NCBI RefSeq assembly: GCF_002002925.1
Contig: NZ_CP019511.1
Span: 3,627,001-3,691,000, forward strand
Direction of reading: 5' to 3'
Source: Sphingomonas sp. LM7
Lineage (GTDB): Bacteria; Pseudomonadota; Alphaproteobacteria; Sphingomonadales; Sphingomonadaceae
DNA: 64,000 bases
The notes under the pieces were generated by a model, which was not told the origin of the DNA, did no database searches, and saw only the letters and a program-made list of their open reading frames with translations. The position numbers and the translations under genes were made by a program. Positions 1 to 9,584 of the stretch are shown here, in pieces. Position 1 is the first letter of the stretch; each line of letters starts with the position of its first letter.

Positions 1-537
1 GCCGATCGTGCCGCCCGCGCGCGGGCCGGTGAGCCCGGCGCGGTCGCTCACGCCGGCTTCGGCGAGCGTCGTGCCGATGCCGTGCGCGGCAGCGTTGCCG
101 AGCATCAGCGCAGTGCCCGACGGGGCATCGGCCTTGTTGCGATGGTGCATCTCGACGATCTCGATATCCCAATCGGGGCCCAGCCGCGCCGCCGCCTCGC
201 GCACCAGCCGTGCGAGCAGGCCGATGCCCATCGAGGTATTGCCGGTCTGGAGCACCGGGATCTCGGTAGCGGCGGCGTCGATCAGTTCGTGATGGTGCGC
301 GCCGATGCCGGTGGTGCCGATCACGATCGGCGTCCACGCGGCGCGGGCGGCGCCGAGATGTGCCTCCAGCGCAGCGGGTGCCGAGAAATCGACCAGCACA
401 TCGGCCTTGCGGGCAAGGTCGGCGGGATTGTCGCCAACATCCGAACCGCCCGCCAGTTGCGCGCCGAGGCTCGGGGCGAGCGCGGCGATCGCCTGCCCCA
501 TGCGGCCCATGCTTCCGAAGATTCCGATGCTGGTCAT
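1..537 (-). CDS. dapB: 4-hydroxy-tetrahydrodipicolinate reductase DapB, C-terminus cut by window edge
   Basis: NAD(P)H-dependent reductase of the diaminopimelate/lysine pathway, acting in the cytoplasm. The first 179 residues are visible. They include the N-terminal dinucleotide-binding loop GIFGSMGRMG (residues 5-14) and the catalytic-site segment EMHHRNKADAPSGTAL, both typical of DapB. The family is usually about 240-270 residues, so about 70-90 residues lie beyond the left edge. The start is the ATG at 537. A small exported-protein gene lies 40 bases upstream on the same strand and may share its transcript. Confidence 0.95.
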   Translation of the reverse strand, partial: MTSIGIFGSMGRMGQAIAALAPSLGAQLAGGSDVGDNPADLARKADVLVDFSAPAALEAHLGAARAAWTPIVIGTTGIGAHHHELIDAAATEIPVLQTGNTSMGIGLLARLVREAAARLGPDWDIEIVEMHHRNKADAPSGTALMLGNAAAHGIGTTLAEAGVSDRAGLTGPRAGGTIG

Positions 538-577
538 GGCCGATGCTGTGGCACAATCGGGGGGCAGCGCGACAGGG

Positions 578-910
578 CTATTTCTTGTTCTTGCGTCCCA
601 GCGGCATGCGAAAGCGGACCATCGCGGCGGGCGATTCCGCGCCGGGGAGGCTGCGCTGCTCGGCCTCGACCGAGAGTTCGCCCGGCCCCAGCTGCGTCGT
701 CGCGCGCACCGGCGGCTCGACATAGCGTGGTGCGATCTTCTTGAGCCGGAAGCGATCGGGATCGGCGATGCCGCACACGACGATGTCCTCGGTGGCGGTA
801 TCGCAGCGCGTATCGGTGGCCGTCGTCCGCGTGCCGTCGTCCTCGCCGCCCGGGAATGCGGCGCGGTCCTGCAGCGGGGCGCCGGCGAGCAGCAATGCGA
901 GGACCACCAT
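578..910 (-). CDS. small exported protein of unknown function
   Basis: This 110-residue protein begins with a short hydrophobic segment (MVVLALLLAGAPLQ) that looks like a signal peptide. It has a central CDTATEDIVVCG motif and a basic C-terminus (RKNKK). I do not recognise a characterised family. Similar small exported proteins with an IVVCG motif are, to my recollection, frequent in sphingomonads. I chose the ATG at 910 because GGAG lies 8 bases ahead of it; a TTG 33 bases further upstream is an alternative. It sits just upstream of dapB on the same strand and diverges from the sirtuin gene. Confidence 0.6.
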   Translation of the reverse strand: MVVLALLLAGAPLQDRAAFPGGEDDGTRTTATDTRCDTATEDIVVCGIADPDRFRLKKIAPRYVEPPVRATTQLGPGELSVEAEQRSLPGAESPAAMVRFRMPLGRKNKK

Positions 911-987
911 CGGCAGGCACTCCGGAAGGACGCAGCCATACAACAGCGGGTTTGCGGCAAAGGCGTGGCGGACGGTACAAGCGACGC

Positions 988-1692
988 ATGACCGACATTC
1001 GCAACATCGTGATCCTCACCGGCGCCGGCGTGTCCGCAGAAAGCGGCGTCGCGACCTTCCGCGGCCCGGGCGGATTGTGGGAGGGGCACCGCGTCGAGGA
1101 TGTCTGCACGCCGCAGGCGCTGGCGCACGATCCCGAGCTGGTCCATCGCTTCTACGACGCGCGGCGTGCCCAGCTCGCCGGCGTCGCGCCCAATGCCGCG
1201 CACCGCGCGCTGGCGCGGCTCGACGCGGAATGGCCGGGCGAGCTCTTGCTGGTCACCCAGAATGTCGACGATCTGCACGAGCGCGCCGGATCGCAGCGGC
1301 TGCTCCACATGCATGGCGAGCTCAAGTCGGCGCTGTGCGCGGCGTGCGGGGTGCGCACCGGCTGGGAAGATTTGCTGCCGCCCGAGACCGAATGCCCCAA
1401 TTGCGGTACGCCCGCGCTGCGCCCCGACATCGTGTTCTTCGGCGAAATGCCGTACCAGATGGAGCGGATCGAGGCGGCGCTTGCCGCAGCCGATCTGTTC
1501 GTCTCGATCGGCACGTCGGGCGCGGTCTATCCCGCCGCGGGTTTCGTCCAGACCGCGCGCCACCACGGCGCGGCGACGCTCGAGCTCAACCTCGATCCGT
1601 CCGAAGGCAGCCTGTGGTTCGGCGAGAGCCGGATGGGGCCGGCGGGGGTTTTGGTGCCCGCGTGGGTCGAGGAACTTTTACTCGCGGGATAG
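988..1692 (+). CDS. cobB: NAD-dependent protein deacylase, CobB-type sirtuin
   Basis: Removes acyl groups from protein lysines using NAD+, in the cytoplasm. The 234-residue protein shows the NAD-binding GAGVSAESG (12-20), the TQNVDDLHERAG motif (90-101), the catalytic histidine in LHMHG (His109) and two CxxC zinc pairs (Cys117/120 and Cys136/139). It also has Tyr56-x-x-Arg59 in the position that marks class III sirtuins able to remove succinyl and malonyl groups. The ATG at 988 is the only start that keeps the family's usual N-terminus. It stands alone, divergent from the dapB pair and convergent with era. Confidence 0.93.
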   Translation: MTDIRNIVILTGAGVSAESGVATFRGPGGLWEGHRVEDVCTPQALAHDPELVHRFYDARRAQLAGVAPNAAHRALARLDAEWPGELLLVTQNVDDLHERAGSQRLLHMHGELKSALCAACGVRTGWEDLLPPETECPNCGTPALRPDIVFFGEMPYQMERIEAALAAADLFVSIGTSGAVYPAAGFVQTARHHGAATLELNLDPSEGSLWFGESRMGPAGVLVPAWVEELLLAG

Positions 1693-1728
1693 GCGCATCT
1701 ATGTCCTCACCCTGTGGGAGAGGGATTT

Positions 1729-2634
1729 CTAGTCCACCCAGTCGAGCCCGATCTCGCGGTAGAGCGAGCGGTCCTCTTCCCATTTCGGGTTGACCTTGAC
1801 GTGCAGGTACAGATGCACCGGCACGCCGGTGATCCGCGATAGTTCGGCGCGGGCGCGGGCGCCGATCTCCTTGATCCGCGTGCCCCCCTTGCCGAGCACG
1901 ATCGCGCGCTGGGTCTCGCGCGCGACGAGGATCTGCTGGTGGATCTCGACCGATCCGTCGGGTCGCTCCGAATATTTCTCGGTCTCGACCGCGCTGGCAT
2001 AGGGCAGCTCGGCGTGGAGCTGGAGATAGAGCTGCTCGCGCGTCACTTCGGCGGCGATCATCCGCTCGGTCGCGTCGGACACCTGGTCCTCGGGGAAATG
2101 CCAGTCGCTGGCCGGCATTGCCCTGGCGAGCGCAGCCTTGAGCTCGGGGACGCCGTCGCCGGTCTGCGCGCTGACGAAATAGGTCTCGTCGAACGGCAGC
2201 AACTCGTTGAGCTTGGCCGCGTGCCCGAGCAGGCGGGGCTTGTCGGCGATATCGACCTTGTTGAGGATCAGGATCTTCCGTTCGGGCCGGCCCTTCAGGC
2301 TCTCGATGACCTGCTGGACCTTGGAACCGGTCCCGCCCTTGCCGTCGACCACCAGCGCGATCAGGTCGGCGCCGTCGGTGCCTTCCCATGCCGCGGCGAC
2401 CATCGCACGATCGAGCCGGCGCTCAGGCGTGAAGATGCCCGGCGTATCGACGAGGATAAGCTGCGTGTCGCCCTCGATTGCGATGCCCATCAGCCGGGCG
2501 CGGGTGGTCTGCGCCTTGGGGCTGACGATCGCGACCTTCTGGCCGACGAGCTGGTTGACGAGGGTGGACTTGCCCGCATTGGGGGCGCCGACGACGGCAA
2601 TAACGCCGCAATGCTGGGTGGGGGAATCGGTCAT
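1729..2634 (-). CDS. era: GTPase Era
   Basis: Ribosome-assembly GTPase that binds 16S rRNA near its 3' end. The 301-residue protein has G1 GAPNAGKST (16-24), G3 DTPG (63-66) and G4 NKVD (125-128). The C-terminal KH domain contains GKGGTRIKEIG. Length is normal. The ATG at 2634 is preferred over the GTG two codons upstream. It follows rnc and lepB in the same direction, the common alphaproteobacterial lepB-rnc-era order. A palindromic repeat separates it from rnc. Confidence 0.96.
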   Translation of the reverse strand: MTDSPTQHCGVIAVVGAPNAGKSTLVNQLVGQKVAIVSPKAQTTRARLMGIAIEGDTQLILVDTPGIFTPERRLDRAMVAAAWEGTDGADLIALVVDGKGGTGSKVQQVIESLKGRPERKILILNKVDIADKPRLLGHAAKLNELLPFDETYFVSAQTGDGVPELKAALARAMPASDWHFPEDQVSDATERMIAAEVTREQLYLQLHAELPYASAVETEKYSERPDGSVEIHQQILVARETQRAIVLGKGGTRIKEIGARARAELSRITGVPVHLYLHVKVNPKWEEDRSLYREIGLDWVD

Positions 2635-2654
2635 AGGCACGCGGCTAGACCCAA

Positions 2655-2742
2655 GTGGGGCGCTTCGACAAGCTCAGCGCGAACGGGGAGGGGTGCCCCC
2701 GGTCAAACATCCGTTCGCCCTGGGCTTGTCGAAGAGCGCCAC
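2655..2742. repeat. REP-like inverted repeat between rnc and era
   Basis: Two arms of about 32 bases (2655-2686 and 2711-2742) are near-perfect reverse complements built around the core TTCGACAAGCTCAG and ending in GAACGG. A shorter-cored copy of the same family lies at 10933-11007. It is intergenic, inside the minus-strand lepB-rnc-era unit, and could form a hairpin in the mRNA. Confidence 0.8.
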
Positions 2743-2749
2743 ACGAACG

Positions 2750-3424
2750 CTATTTCGAGCCCAGCTTCTCCAGCAGCGCCGCCGCCGCCGCGGTCTCTGC
2801 CTCCTGCTTGCTCGTCCCCTCGCCGGTGGCGTCAGGAAGCTTGCCGATGCTCACCTTCACCTTGAAGCGCGGCGAGTGATTCGGCCCCGAGCGGTCGACG
2901 ATCTCATATTCCGGCGGGCGGCGATTGTTCGCGGCTGCCCATTCCTGGAGCGCGGACTTGGGATGCTTGGGCGCCTGGCCCTGCAGGTCGATCCGCGAGC
3001 CCCAGGCCTTGCGGATGAAGGCGCGCGCCGGCTCGAGCCCGAATTCGAGATACACGGCGCCGATCAGCGCCTCGATCACATCGCCCAGCACATTGTCGCT
3101 GTCGGCCGCGCCGTCCTCACGGGCCTGCTTGCCGAGGCGGAGATACGGCACGACGCCCACTTCGCGCGCGACTTCGGCGCAGACCGGGCCGGTCACCAGC
3201 GCATTGAGACGCCGCGACAGCGCGCCTTCGGGCTCGTCCTCGAATCGTTCGAACAGCCATTCGGCGACGACCAGGCCTAGGATGCGATCGCCAAGGAATT
3301 CGAGCCGCTCGTAATTGGCCGCGGCCTGGCTGCCATGCGTCAGCGCGCGCTGATAGGCGGCAAGGTTGACGGGCTTGCGGCCAAAGGTCTCAGCGATCCA
3401 TCCCCCCAGCGCCGCGGCGGTCAG
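2750..3424 (-). CDS. rnc: ribonuclease III, probable CTG start
   Basis: Cleaves double-stranded RNA in rRNA and mRNA processing. Read from a CTG at 3424, the protein is 224 residues, normal for the family. It has the catalytic signature ERLEFLGD (39-46), the second acidic site DVIEALIGAVYLE and a C-terminal dsRNA-binding domain ending ALLEKLGSK. The first in-frame ATG/GTG/TTG is a GTG at codon 77, which would remove the catalytic signature. The CTG overlaps the lepB stop as CTGA and has GGAG seven bases ahead, so translation is probably coupled to lepB. Identity is certain; the start is inferred. Confidence 0.93.
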   Translation of the reverse strand: MTAAALGGWIAETFGRKPVNLAAYQRALTHGSQAAANYERLEFLGDRILGLVVAEWLFERFEDEPEGALSRRLNALVTGPVCAEVAREVGVVPYLRLGKQAREDGAADSDNVLGDVIEALIGAVYLEFGLEPARAFIRKAWGSRIDLQGQAPKHPKSALQEWAAANNRRPPEYEIVDRSGPNHSPRFKVKVSIGKLPDATGEGTSKQEAETAAAAALLEKLGSK

Positions 3425-4287
3425 AAGCCTTCTCCAAGACGGTTCCAGCGCGCGGCGGTGAACCAGGTCCAGGGGAGGATCCAGCTGGCGCTGCCGTCGG
3501 TCGACCAGAAGCTCACCACGGCCTTGCCCTCCAGATTCTCCAGCGGCACGAACTCGATGCCCCCATCGGCGTGGCTGAAGCGGCTGTCGGTCGAATTGTC
3601 GCGATTGTCGCCCATCAGGAAGACATGGCCGGCGGGCACATTGTAGATGCCGGTATTGTCCTTGGGCAGCGTGCCCTGGTCGAGCACTTCATAGGTTTTG
3701 CCGTTGGGCAGCGTCTCGCGGAAGCGGGGGATGCTGCACACTGCATTGCCGTCGGCATCGACATTCTGGAACTGCGGCTGGCAGCGCTGGAAATTGGGCG
3801 AGATCGGCAGCACGAACTGGGCGATGCGATCCTTGGGCACGGCCTTGCCGTTGAGGATCAGCTGGCCGTTGACCATTTGCACGGTATCGCCCGGCAGGCC
3901 GATGACGCGCTTGATCCAGTCGGTATCGTTGCCCGGCGGCGCCTTGAACACCACCACGTCGCCGCGCTCGGGCGTGCCGCCGAAGATGCGGCCCGGGATC
4001 AGCGGCAGGCTCCACGGCAGCGAATGCTTCGAATAGCCGTAGTTCCACTTGGTGATGAACAGATAGTCGCCGATCAGCAGCCGCGGCAGCATCGACTCGC
4101 TGGGGATCGAGAAGGGCGAGAACACGAAGCTGCGAACGATGAAGACGATCAGCGCGAGCTTGAGCAGGAACGATCCCAGGTCGCGCCATTCGGACTTGGG
4201 CTTTTCCGCTGCCGCGGTGCCCACCGAATAGGGCTTGGGAGCATCGGCTGCGGGCTTTTCGGGCTCGGCGGAGGGCGCTTTTTCCAT
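3421..4287 (-). CDS. lepB: signal peptidase I
   Basis: Membrane-bound serine protease that removes signal peptides at the periplasmic face. The 288-residue protein has a polar, Ala/Pro/Lys-rich N-terminal tail (1-35), one membrane segment (about 38-56), the catalytic serine in PSESM (Ser65) and the general-base lysine in DWIKRVIGLPGD (Lys126). The closing GDNRDNSTDSR box is typical. The ATG at 4287 was chosen; a TTG 12 codons upstream is less likely. It is the first gene of the lepB-rnc-era unit, and its stop codon overlaps the rnc start. Confidence 0.95.
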   Translation of the reverse strand: MEKAPSAEPEKPAADAPKPYSVGTAAAEKPKSEWRDLGSFLLKLALIVFIVRSFVFSPFSIPSESMLPRLLIGDYLFITKWNYGYSKHSLPWSLPLIPGRIFGGTPERGDVVVFKAPPGNDTDWIKRVIGLPGDTVQMVNGQLILNGKAVPKDRIAQFVLPISPNFQRCQPQFQNVDADGNAVCSIPRFRETLPNGKTYEVLDQGTLPKDNTGIYNVPAGHVFLMGDNRDNSTDSRFSHADGGIEFVPLENLEGKAVVSFWSTDGSASWILPWTWFTAARWNRLGEGF

Positions 4288-4391
4288 GGACTGTGCTCTG
4301 CTTGGGCTGGGCGGGTAGGTCAAGCGGCTGAATAGCGCTGGAAGCGCAGAGTGCGGGAGGATAGGGGCAGCCTGCGCTCAAGGAGATGAAC

Positions 4392-5885
4392 ATGGCATTG
4401 CCCGACTGGTCGACGATCCGTGCATTGAAGTCCGCCCCGCTCCAGCAGCTCTTCGATGCCGATCCGGGCCGGGTCGCGGCGCTTTCGGCCGATGTCGCGG
4501 GGATTCATTTCGACTGGTCGAAGACGCATCTGACTGCCGAGGCAGTGCAGGCGTTCACGGCGCTGGCCGAGTCGATGGGGCTCGCCGCCAAGCGCGATGC
4601 GCTGTTCGCGGGCCAGGCGATCAACGTCACCGAGGGCCGCGCCGTCGAACACACCGCCGAACGCGGCGAGGGTTCGCCCGAGAGCGTGGCGCGGGCGCGC
4701 GGCTATCACGCACGGATGCGCGCGCTGATCGACGCTATCGAGGCCGAGGCACTGGGGCCGGTGCGGCATGTCCTCCATATCGGCATCGGCGGATCGGCGC
4801 TGGGGCCGGACCTGCTGATCGACGCGTTGGGCCGCGATGCGGATCGCTATGACGTTGCCGTGGTCTCGAACGTCGATGGCGCGGCGCTGGACGAAGCGCT
4901 GGACCGCTTCGATCCCCAGACGACGCTGATCGCCGTCGCGTCGAAGACCTTCACCACCACAGAGACATTGCTCAACGCCGACAGCGCGCTCGGATGGCTC
5001 GAAGGAAACGGCGTCGCCGACGCTTATGGCCGCGTGATCGCGCTCACCGCCGCGCCCGAAAAGGCAATCGAATGGGGCGTCGACGAAACCCGCGTGCTGC
5101 CCTTTGCCGAAAGCGTCGGCGGGCGGTATTCGCTGTGGTCGTCGATCGGCTTCCCGGCGGCACTGGCGCTCGGCTGGGAAGCGTTCGAGGAGATGCTGGA
5201 AGGCGCGGCCGAAATGGACCGGCATTTCCGCCTGACGCCGCTCGCGCAGAACGCACCGGCGCTCGCGGCATTTGCCGACCTCTATTACACCCAGGCGCGC
5301 GGCTGCGAGACGCGGGCGACCTTCGCCTATGACGAGCGGCTGCGGCTGCTGCCGAGCTATCTCCAGCAACTCGAAATGGAATCGAACGGCAAGCGCGTCA
5401 CTGCCGAGGGCGAGCCCGTAGACTGGCCGACCGCGCCGATCACCTGGGGCGGCGTCGGCACCGACGCGCAGCATGCGGTGTTCCAGCTGCTCCACCAGGG
5501 CACGCGGCTGCTCCCGGTCGAGTTCGTCGGCGTGATCGAGCCGGGCGACGGCCAGGCCGATGCGCATCACAACCAGCTGCTGCTCAACATGTTCGCGCAA
5601 GGCGCCGCGCTGATGGCGGGCAAGGCGCATGACGATCTGGCGCGTGCCTATCCCGGCGACCGGCCATCCTCGACCCTGCTGCTCGACACGCTCGACCCGC
5701 GCACCCTGGGCGCGCTGCTGGCATTCTACGAGCAGCGCACCTTCGTGAATGCGGTGCTGCTCGGGATCAATCCGTTCGACCAGTTCGGCGTCGAGCTCGG
5801 CAAGGAAATGGCGAAGGCGGCAGCGGGCGGCGCAAGCGATTTCGATCCGTCGACCACCGATCTGATCGCCCGCGCCTTTCGCTGA
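4392..5885 (+). CDS. pgi: glucose-6-phosphate isomerase
   Basis: Interconverts glucose-6-phosphate and fructose-6-phosphate in the cytoplasm. The 497-residue protein has the sugar-phosphate-binding region HIGIGGSALGPDL, the VASKTFTTTETLLNA segment and the conserved GGVGTDAQHAVFQLLHQG block. There are two ATGs close together. AGGAG ends right at the first (4386) and is six bases from the second (4392), so I take the second. The gene is isolated between lepB and an oppositely oriented NmrA-like gene. Confidence 0.95.
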   Translation: MALPDWSTIRALKSAPLQQLFDADPGRVAALSADVAGIHFDWSKTHLTAEAVQAFTALAESMGLAAKRDALFAGQAINVTEGRAVEHTAERGEGSPESVARARGYHARMRALIDAIEAEALGPVRHVLHIGIGGSALGPDLLIDALGRDADRYDVAVVSNVDGAALDEALDRFDPQTTLIAVASKTFTTTETLLNADSALGWLEGNGVADAYGRVIALTAAPEKAIEWGVDETRVLPFAESVGGRYSLWSSIGFPAALALGWEAFEEMLEGAAEMDRHFRLTPLAQNAPALAAFADLYYTQARGCETRATFAYDERLRLLPSYLQQLEMESNGKRVTAEGEPVDWPTAPITWGGVGTDAQHAVFQLLHQGTRLLPVEFVGVIEPGDGQADAHHNQLLLNMFAQGAALMAGKAHDDLARAYPGDRPSSTLLLDTLDPRTLGALLAFYEQRTFVNAVLLGINPFDQFGVELGKEMAKAAAGGASDFDPSTTDLIARAFR

Positions 5886-5895
5886 GGCGCGGCGG

Positions 5896-6759
5896 TCAGG
5901 CGGTTTGTGCCGCCTGCTCGACCAGCCCGGCGATATAGTCTTCCAGCCGCACCCGTCCGCGCACCGGCGCGTCGGGCGTGGCCAGGTCATCCACGGTCGC
6001 TGCAGTCATCCGCGCATAGCTTTCGGCGGCGGGGCTCGAAAAGCCGATCGCCTTGAACGCGGGCGTCCATTGGTCGCGCGGCGTGGTTTCCACGCGCACC
6101 GTGCGGCCCAGCGCCGCGGCGAAGGCATTGGCCACGTCCTGCGGGGTGTAGTGCCGCGGGCCTTCGACGAAGAAGATGCCGGTGCGGTCGTCGGTCATCA
6201 GCGCGGCGGCGTGCGCGCCGAGATCCTCGGGCGCGACCATCGGCAGCGCGAAATCGGCGTCGAACATCGTCCGCAACACGCCCTCGTCGCGCGCTTCTTC
6301 CAGGTTCGCGGCCCAGTTGGTGTAATAATAGGCGCCGCGATTGATCGCATGCGGGATTGGCTGGGCGGCGACGCCGCGCTCCAGCTCCCATAAGGTGGTC
6401 AGGTCGCCGCAGCGTTCGCCGGGCTGCGCGCCATAGGTCGATTCGACGACCAGCTTCTCCAGTCCCGAGCCATCGAGCGCGGCAAGGATCGTGGCGATCG
6501 TGCTTCTTTCCTCCGCATCGGTGTCGGTGCGCGGCGCCGCGGGCGGATTGAGCAGAAAGGCGCGGCGCCCGCTCTGGAATACGAAGCGCAGCGCATCGAC
6601 GTCATGGACATCGGCCATTGCGATCTTCGCGCCTTTCGCCTTCCACGCCGCGCCCTTTACGGGATCGTGGCTGATGATCGTGACCGGCTCGCCCGCGGCG
6701 AGCAGCGTGCTCGCGACTGCCGAACCGACATGGCCGGTGCCGCCGAGGATGATGTGCAT
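5896..6759 (-). CDS. NmrA-like NAD(P)-binding protein
   Basis: A 287-residue atypical short-chain dehydrogenase fold. The N-terminal GGTGHVGSAVA (6-16) is the dinucleotide-binding loop. DVHDVDAL follows where the family usually places the adenine-binding acidic pair. The C-terminal half carries EGPRHYTPQDVANAFAAALGR, common in NmrA/quinone-oxidoreductase-like proteins that sense or reduce small molecules. The substrate cannot be told from sequence. It is convergent with pgi and divergent from gor, with about 110 bases between the starts. Confidence 0.85.
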   Translation of the reverse strand: MHIILGGTGHVGSAVASTLLAAGEPVTIISHDPVKGAAWKAKGAKIAMADVHDVDALRFVFQSGRRAFLLNPPAAPRTDTDAEERSTIATILAALDGSGLEKLVVESTYGAQPGERCGDLTTLWELERGVAAQPIPHAINRGAYYYTNWAANLEEARDEGVLRTMFDADFALPMVAPEDLGAHAAALMTDDRTGIFFVEGPRHYTPQDVANAFAAALGRTVRVETTPRDQWTPAFKAIGFSSPAAESYARMTAATVDDLATPDAPVRGRVRLEDYIAGLVEQAAQTA

Positions 6760-6869
6760 GAAGGCTCTCCTTACCCACAGACAACCCGCAGCGCGCGCAG
6801 CCGCTCCGTTGGCATTGGCCTCGCCTGCGCCTATCTGCGGCTCCGGCGCGACGAAGCGGGAGCATTTGC

Positions 6870-8216
6870 ATGGCGGACTATGATTACGACCTCTTCGTCA
6901 TCGGCGCGGGGTCGGGCGGCGTGCGCGCCTCGCGGGTCTCGTCGGCCTATGGTGCCAAGGTCGCGGTGGCGGAGGAATATCGCGTCGGCGGCACCTGCGT
7001 GATCCGCGGCTGCGTGCCCAAGAAGCTGCTCGTCTACGGCGCGCATTTCGCCGAGGACCTCAAGGATGCCAAGCGCTTCGGCTGGCAGGTGCCCGAATGC
7101 GATTTCGACTGGGCGACGTTGCGCGACAACGTGCTGGGCGATGTCGATCGGTTGAACGGCATGTACACGCAGGGGCTGGAGAATGCCGGCGCCGAGATCA
7201 TCCTCGAGCGGGCGACGGTCACCGGCCCGCACGAAGTGACGCTGGCGAGCGGCCGGAAGATCACCTCCAAATATATCCTGATCGCCACCGGCGCGCACCC
7301 GCATGTCCCCGAATTCCCGGGCAGCGAGCACGGCATCACCTCGAACGAAGTGTTCCACCTCGATTCGCTGCCCAAGCGCATCCTGATCGCCGGCGGCGGC
7401 TATATCGCCAATGAGTTCGCCGGGATCTTCAACGAATTCGGCAGCCATGTGACGGTGGTCAACCGTACCGACGTGATCCTGCGCGGGTACGACCATTCGG
7501 TCCGCGACCGGCTGCTCCAGATCTCGCTGACCAAGGGCATCGACTTCCGCTTCCATGCCGAGTTCGAGAAGATCGAGAAGCTGGAGAATGGCTGCCTCAA
7601 GGTCTTCCTCACGGGGCAGGAGCCGATGGAAGTCGATGTTGTCCTGTTCGCCACTGGCCGCGTGCCCAATTCGACCGGCCTGGGGCTGGAGGATGTCGGC
7701 GTCGAGCTCGACTCGAAGGGTGCCGTCAAGGTCGATGCGCAGAATCGCTCGAACGTCGACAGCATCTACGCGGTCGGCGACGTGACCAACCGCATCCAGC
7801 TCACGCCGATCGCGATCCGCGAGGGGCAGGCGTTCGCCGACACGGTGTTCGGCAACAATCCCCGCACGGTCGATTACAGCTGCGTGCCCAGCGCCGTGTT
7901 CAGCCATCCGCCGATCGCCAGCGTGGGGATGACCGAGGGCGAAGCGCGCAACAAGCTCGGCTCGGTCAAGGTCTACACCTCCGATTTCCGCGCGATGAAG
8001 AACGTCCTCGCCAACCGCAACGAGCGCGCGCTTTACAAGATGGTGTGCGACGGGATGACCGGCCGGGTGGTCGGCATCCACATGATCGGCCCGGACGCGC
8101 CGGAAATCCTCCAGGCAGCCGCAGTGGCAGTGAAGGCCGGCCTCACCAAGGAGGCGTTCGACGACACCGTCGCGCTGCATCCCAGCATGGCCGAGGAACT
8201 GGTGCTGCTGAAATAG
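6870..8216 (+). CDS. gor: glutathione-disulfide reductase
   Basis: Flavoprotein that regenerates glutathione with NADPH in the cytoplasm. The 448-residue protein has the FAD-binding GAGSGGVRASR (12-22), the redox-active pair Cys43/Cys48 in GGTCVIRGCVPKK and a second nucleotide-binding loop IAGGGYIANEFAGI. The C-terminal HPSMAEE is the His-Glu catalytic pair. Motif spacing fits glutathione reductase better than mercuric or lipoamide reductase. GGGAG seven bases before the ATG supports the start. It is a monocistronic unit by spacing. Confidence 0.93.
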   Translation: MADYDYDLFVIGAGSGGVRASRVSSAYGAKVAVAEEYRVGGTCVIRGCVPKKLLVYGAHFAEDLKDAKRFGWQVPECDFDWATLRDNVLGDVDRLNGMYTQGLENAGAEIILERATVTGPHEVTLASGRKITSKYILIATGAHPHVPEFPGSEHGITSNEVFHLDSLPKRILIAGGGYIANEFAGIFNEFGSHVTVVNRTDVILRGYDHSVRDRLLQISLTKGIDFRFHAEFEKIEKLENGCLKVFLTGQEPMEVDVVLFATGRVPNSTGLGLEDVGVELDSKGAVKVDAQNRSNVDSIYAVGDVTNRIQLTPIAIREGQAFADTVFGNNPRTVDYSCVPSAVFSHPPIASVGMTEGEARNKLGSVKVYTSDFRAMKNVLANRNERALYKMVCDGMTGRVVGIHMIGPDAPEILQAAAVAVKAGLTKEAFDDTVALHPSMAEELVLLK

Positions 8217-8244
8217 CCGGTTCCCGGCGCGAGGGTGCTGCGAC

Positions 8245-9513
8245 CTAGTGGTCGTGCCTGAGTATGGCGTCGGCTTCGTCCAGCGGCACCTTGTCGGCGC
8301 GGCGCGATAGCCAGGTCGTGGCGGCGAGATCCCAGGTGACGTTGCCGACGGTGCGCATGATGTCGGGCAGGGTCTCGACCGCCACGAGCAGGCCCAGGGG
8401 TGCTACCGGCGCGCCGATCGTTGCGGCCACCGGTGCGATCGCGCTGACATAGCTGACTGTGCCGGGCAGGCTTACCGAGCCCAGCGAGGTGAGCGCGGCG
8501 ACGATCGTGCCGACCGCCAGCGTCGCGGGGGTGAGCGGCACGTCGAACCAGGTTGCGACATAGATCGCGACGGCGAAGTTCATCGCCGGACCCGTCGCCC
8601 GGAAGATCGCGACCGCCAGCGGCAGCGTCACGCCCGAAACGGCGACCGGCACTTCGAGGTCGCTCGCGCCTTCGATCATCACCGGCAGGGTGGCCAGGGA
8701 GGACTGGGTGCTGATCGCCACGGCCTGGCTGGGCAGTGCGGCGCGGACATAGCGGGCAAAGCGCACGCGGCCGCCGAACACCGCCACCGGATAGGCGAAG
8801 AGCGCGACGACGAAGCCGACGCCTGCGACGATGAGGATATAATGGATCAGTGCGCCGAATGCGCCGGTCCCCGCCTTGGCGCCGACCACCAGCGCCAGCG
8901 CGAACACGCCGATCGGGCCGACCCAGAGCACCCAGTCGATCACGACCAGCATCACGTCGCGCACCGCCGCGAAGAAGCCGACGAGCAGTTTGCGCTGCTC
9001 CTCGCCGACGCGGGTGATCGCGAAGGCGAAGACCAGCGAGAAGATGATGAGCGACAGGAAGGCGTTCTCGGCCGCGGCCTTGATGATATTGGCGGGGATG
9101 ATCGCCGCGAAGAATTCGCCCAGCGGCGGCACGGGCCCGATCTTCTCGGCGCCCACCAGCGCCGCGCGCAGGCTTGCCGCCGATTCCTGCGGCAGCGGCC
9201 AGATCTCGAGGAAGAGCGGAGTCAGCACCGCGGCCGCTGCTGCCGACAGGAACAGGACGACCACGTAGAATGCGATCGCTCTTGCGGCGAGCCGCCCGGC
9301 GCGTGCCGCCTCGGCCGTGGCGGTGACTCCGGTGATCAGCAGCGCGACGACCAGCGGCACGATCGTCATCTGCAAGCCGTTGAGCCATGCGTGGCCCACC
9401 GGCTGTGCCCAGTCGGCGACAGCCAATCCGGTCTGCGGCGCATAGGCTGCGAACAGCGCGCCGACGATCAACCCGGCAATGAGGGCAAGAAGGATACGGG
9501 TAGGTTGCGACAT
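8245..9513 (-). CDS. dicarboxylate/amino acid:cation symporter
   Basis: A 422-residue inner-membrane transporter of the DAACS (glutamate/dicarboxylate) family, with about eight hydrophobic helices. The substrate-site features are a serine-rich [10 protein letters not shown] hairpin and the unwound segment [13 protein letters not shown]. These families import C4-dicarboxylates or acidic amino acids with Na+ or H+. The exact substrate is not readable here. It is convergent with gor and divergent from glmM, with 71 bases between the two starts. Confidence 0.9.
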   Translation of the reverse strand: MSQPTRILLALIAGLIVGALFAAYAPQTGLAVADWAQPVGHAWLNGLQMTIVPLVVALLITGVTATAEAARAGRLAARAIAFYVVVLFLSAAAAAVLTPLFLEIWPLPQESAASLRAALVGAEKIGPVPPLGEFFAAIIPANIIKAAAENAFLSLIIFSLVFAFAITRVGEEQRKLLVGFFAAVRDVMLVVIDWVLWVGPIGVFALALVVGAKAGTGAFGALIHYILIVAGVGFVVALFAYPVAVFGGRVRFARYVRAALPSQAVAISTQSSLATLPVMIEGASDLEVPVAVSGVTLPLAVAIFRATGPAMNFAVAIYVATWFDVPLTPATLAVGTIVAALTSLGSVSLPGTVSYVSAIAPVAATIGAPVAPLGLLVAVETLPDIMRTVGNVTWDLAATTWLSRRADKVPLDEADAILRHDH

Positions 9514-9584
9514 GCTCGCCCTTTGTAGTTTTCGCCGCTATCTCTGCAGGCACGAACCGCCACAAGGGCGCGAACAGGCAGGGC

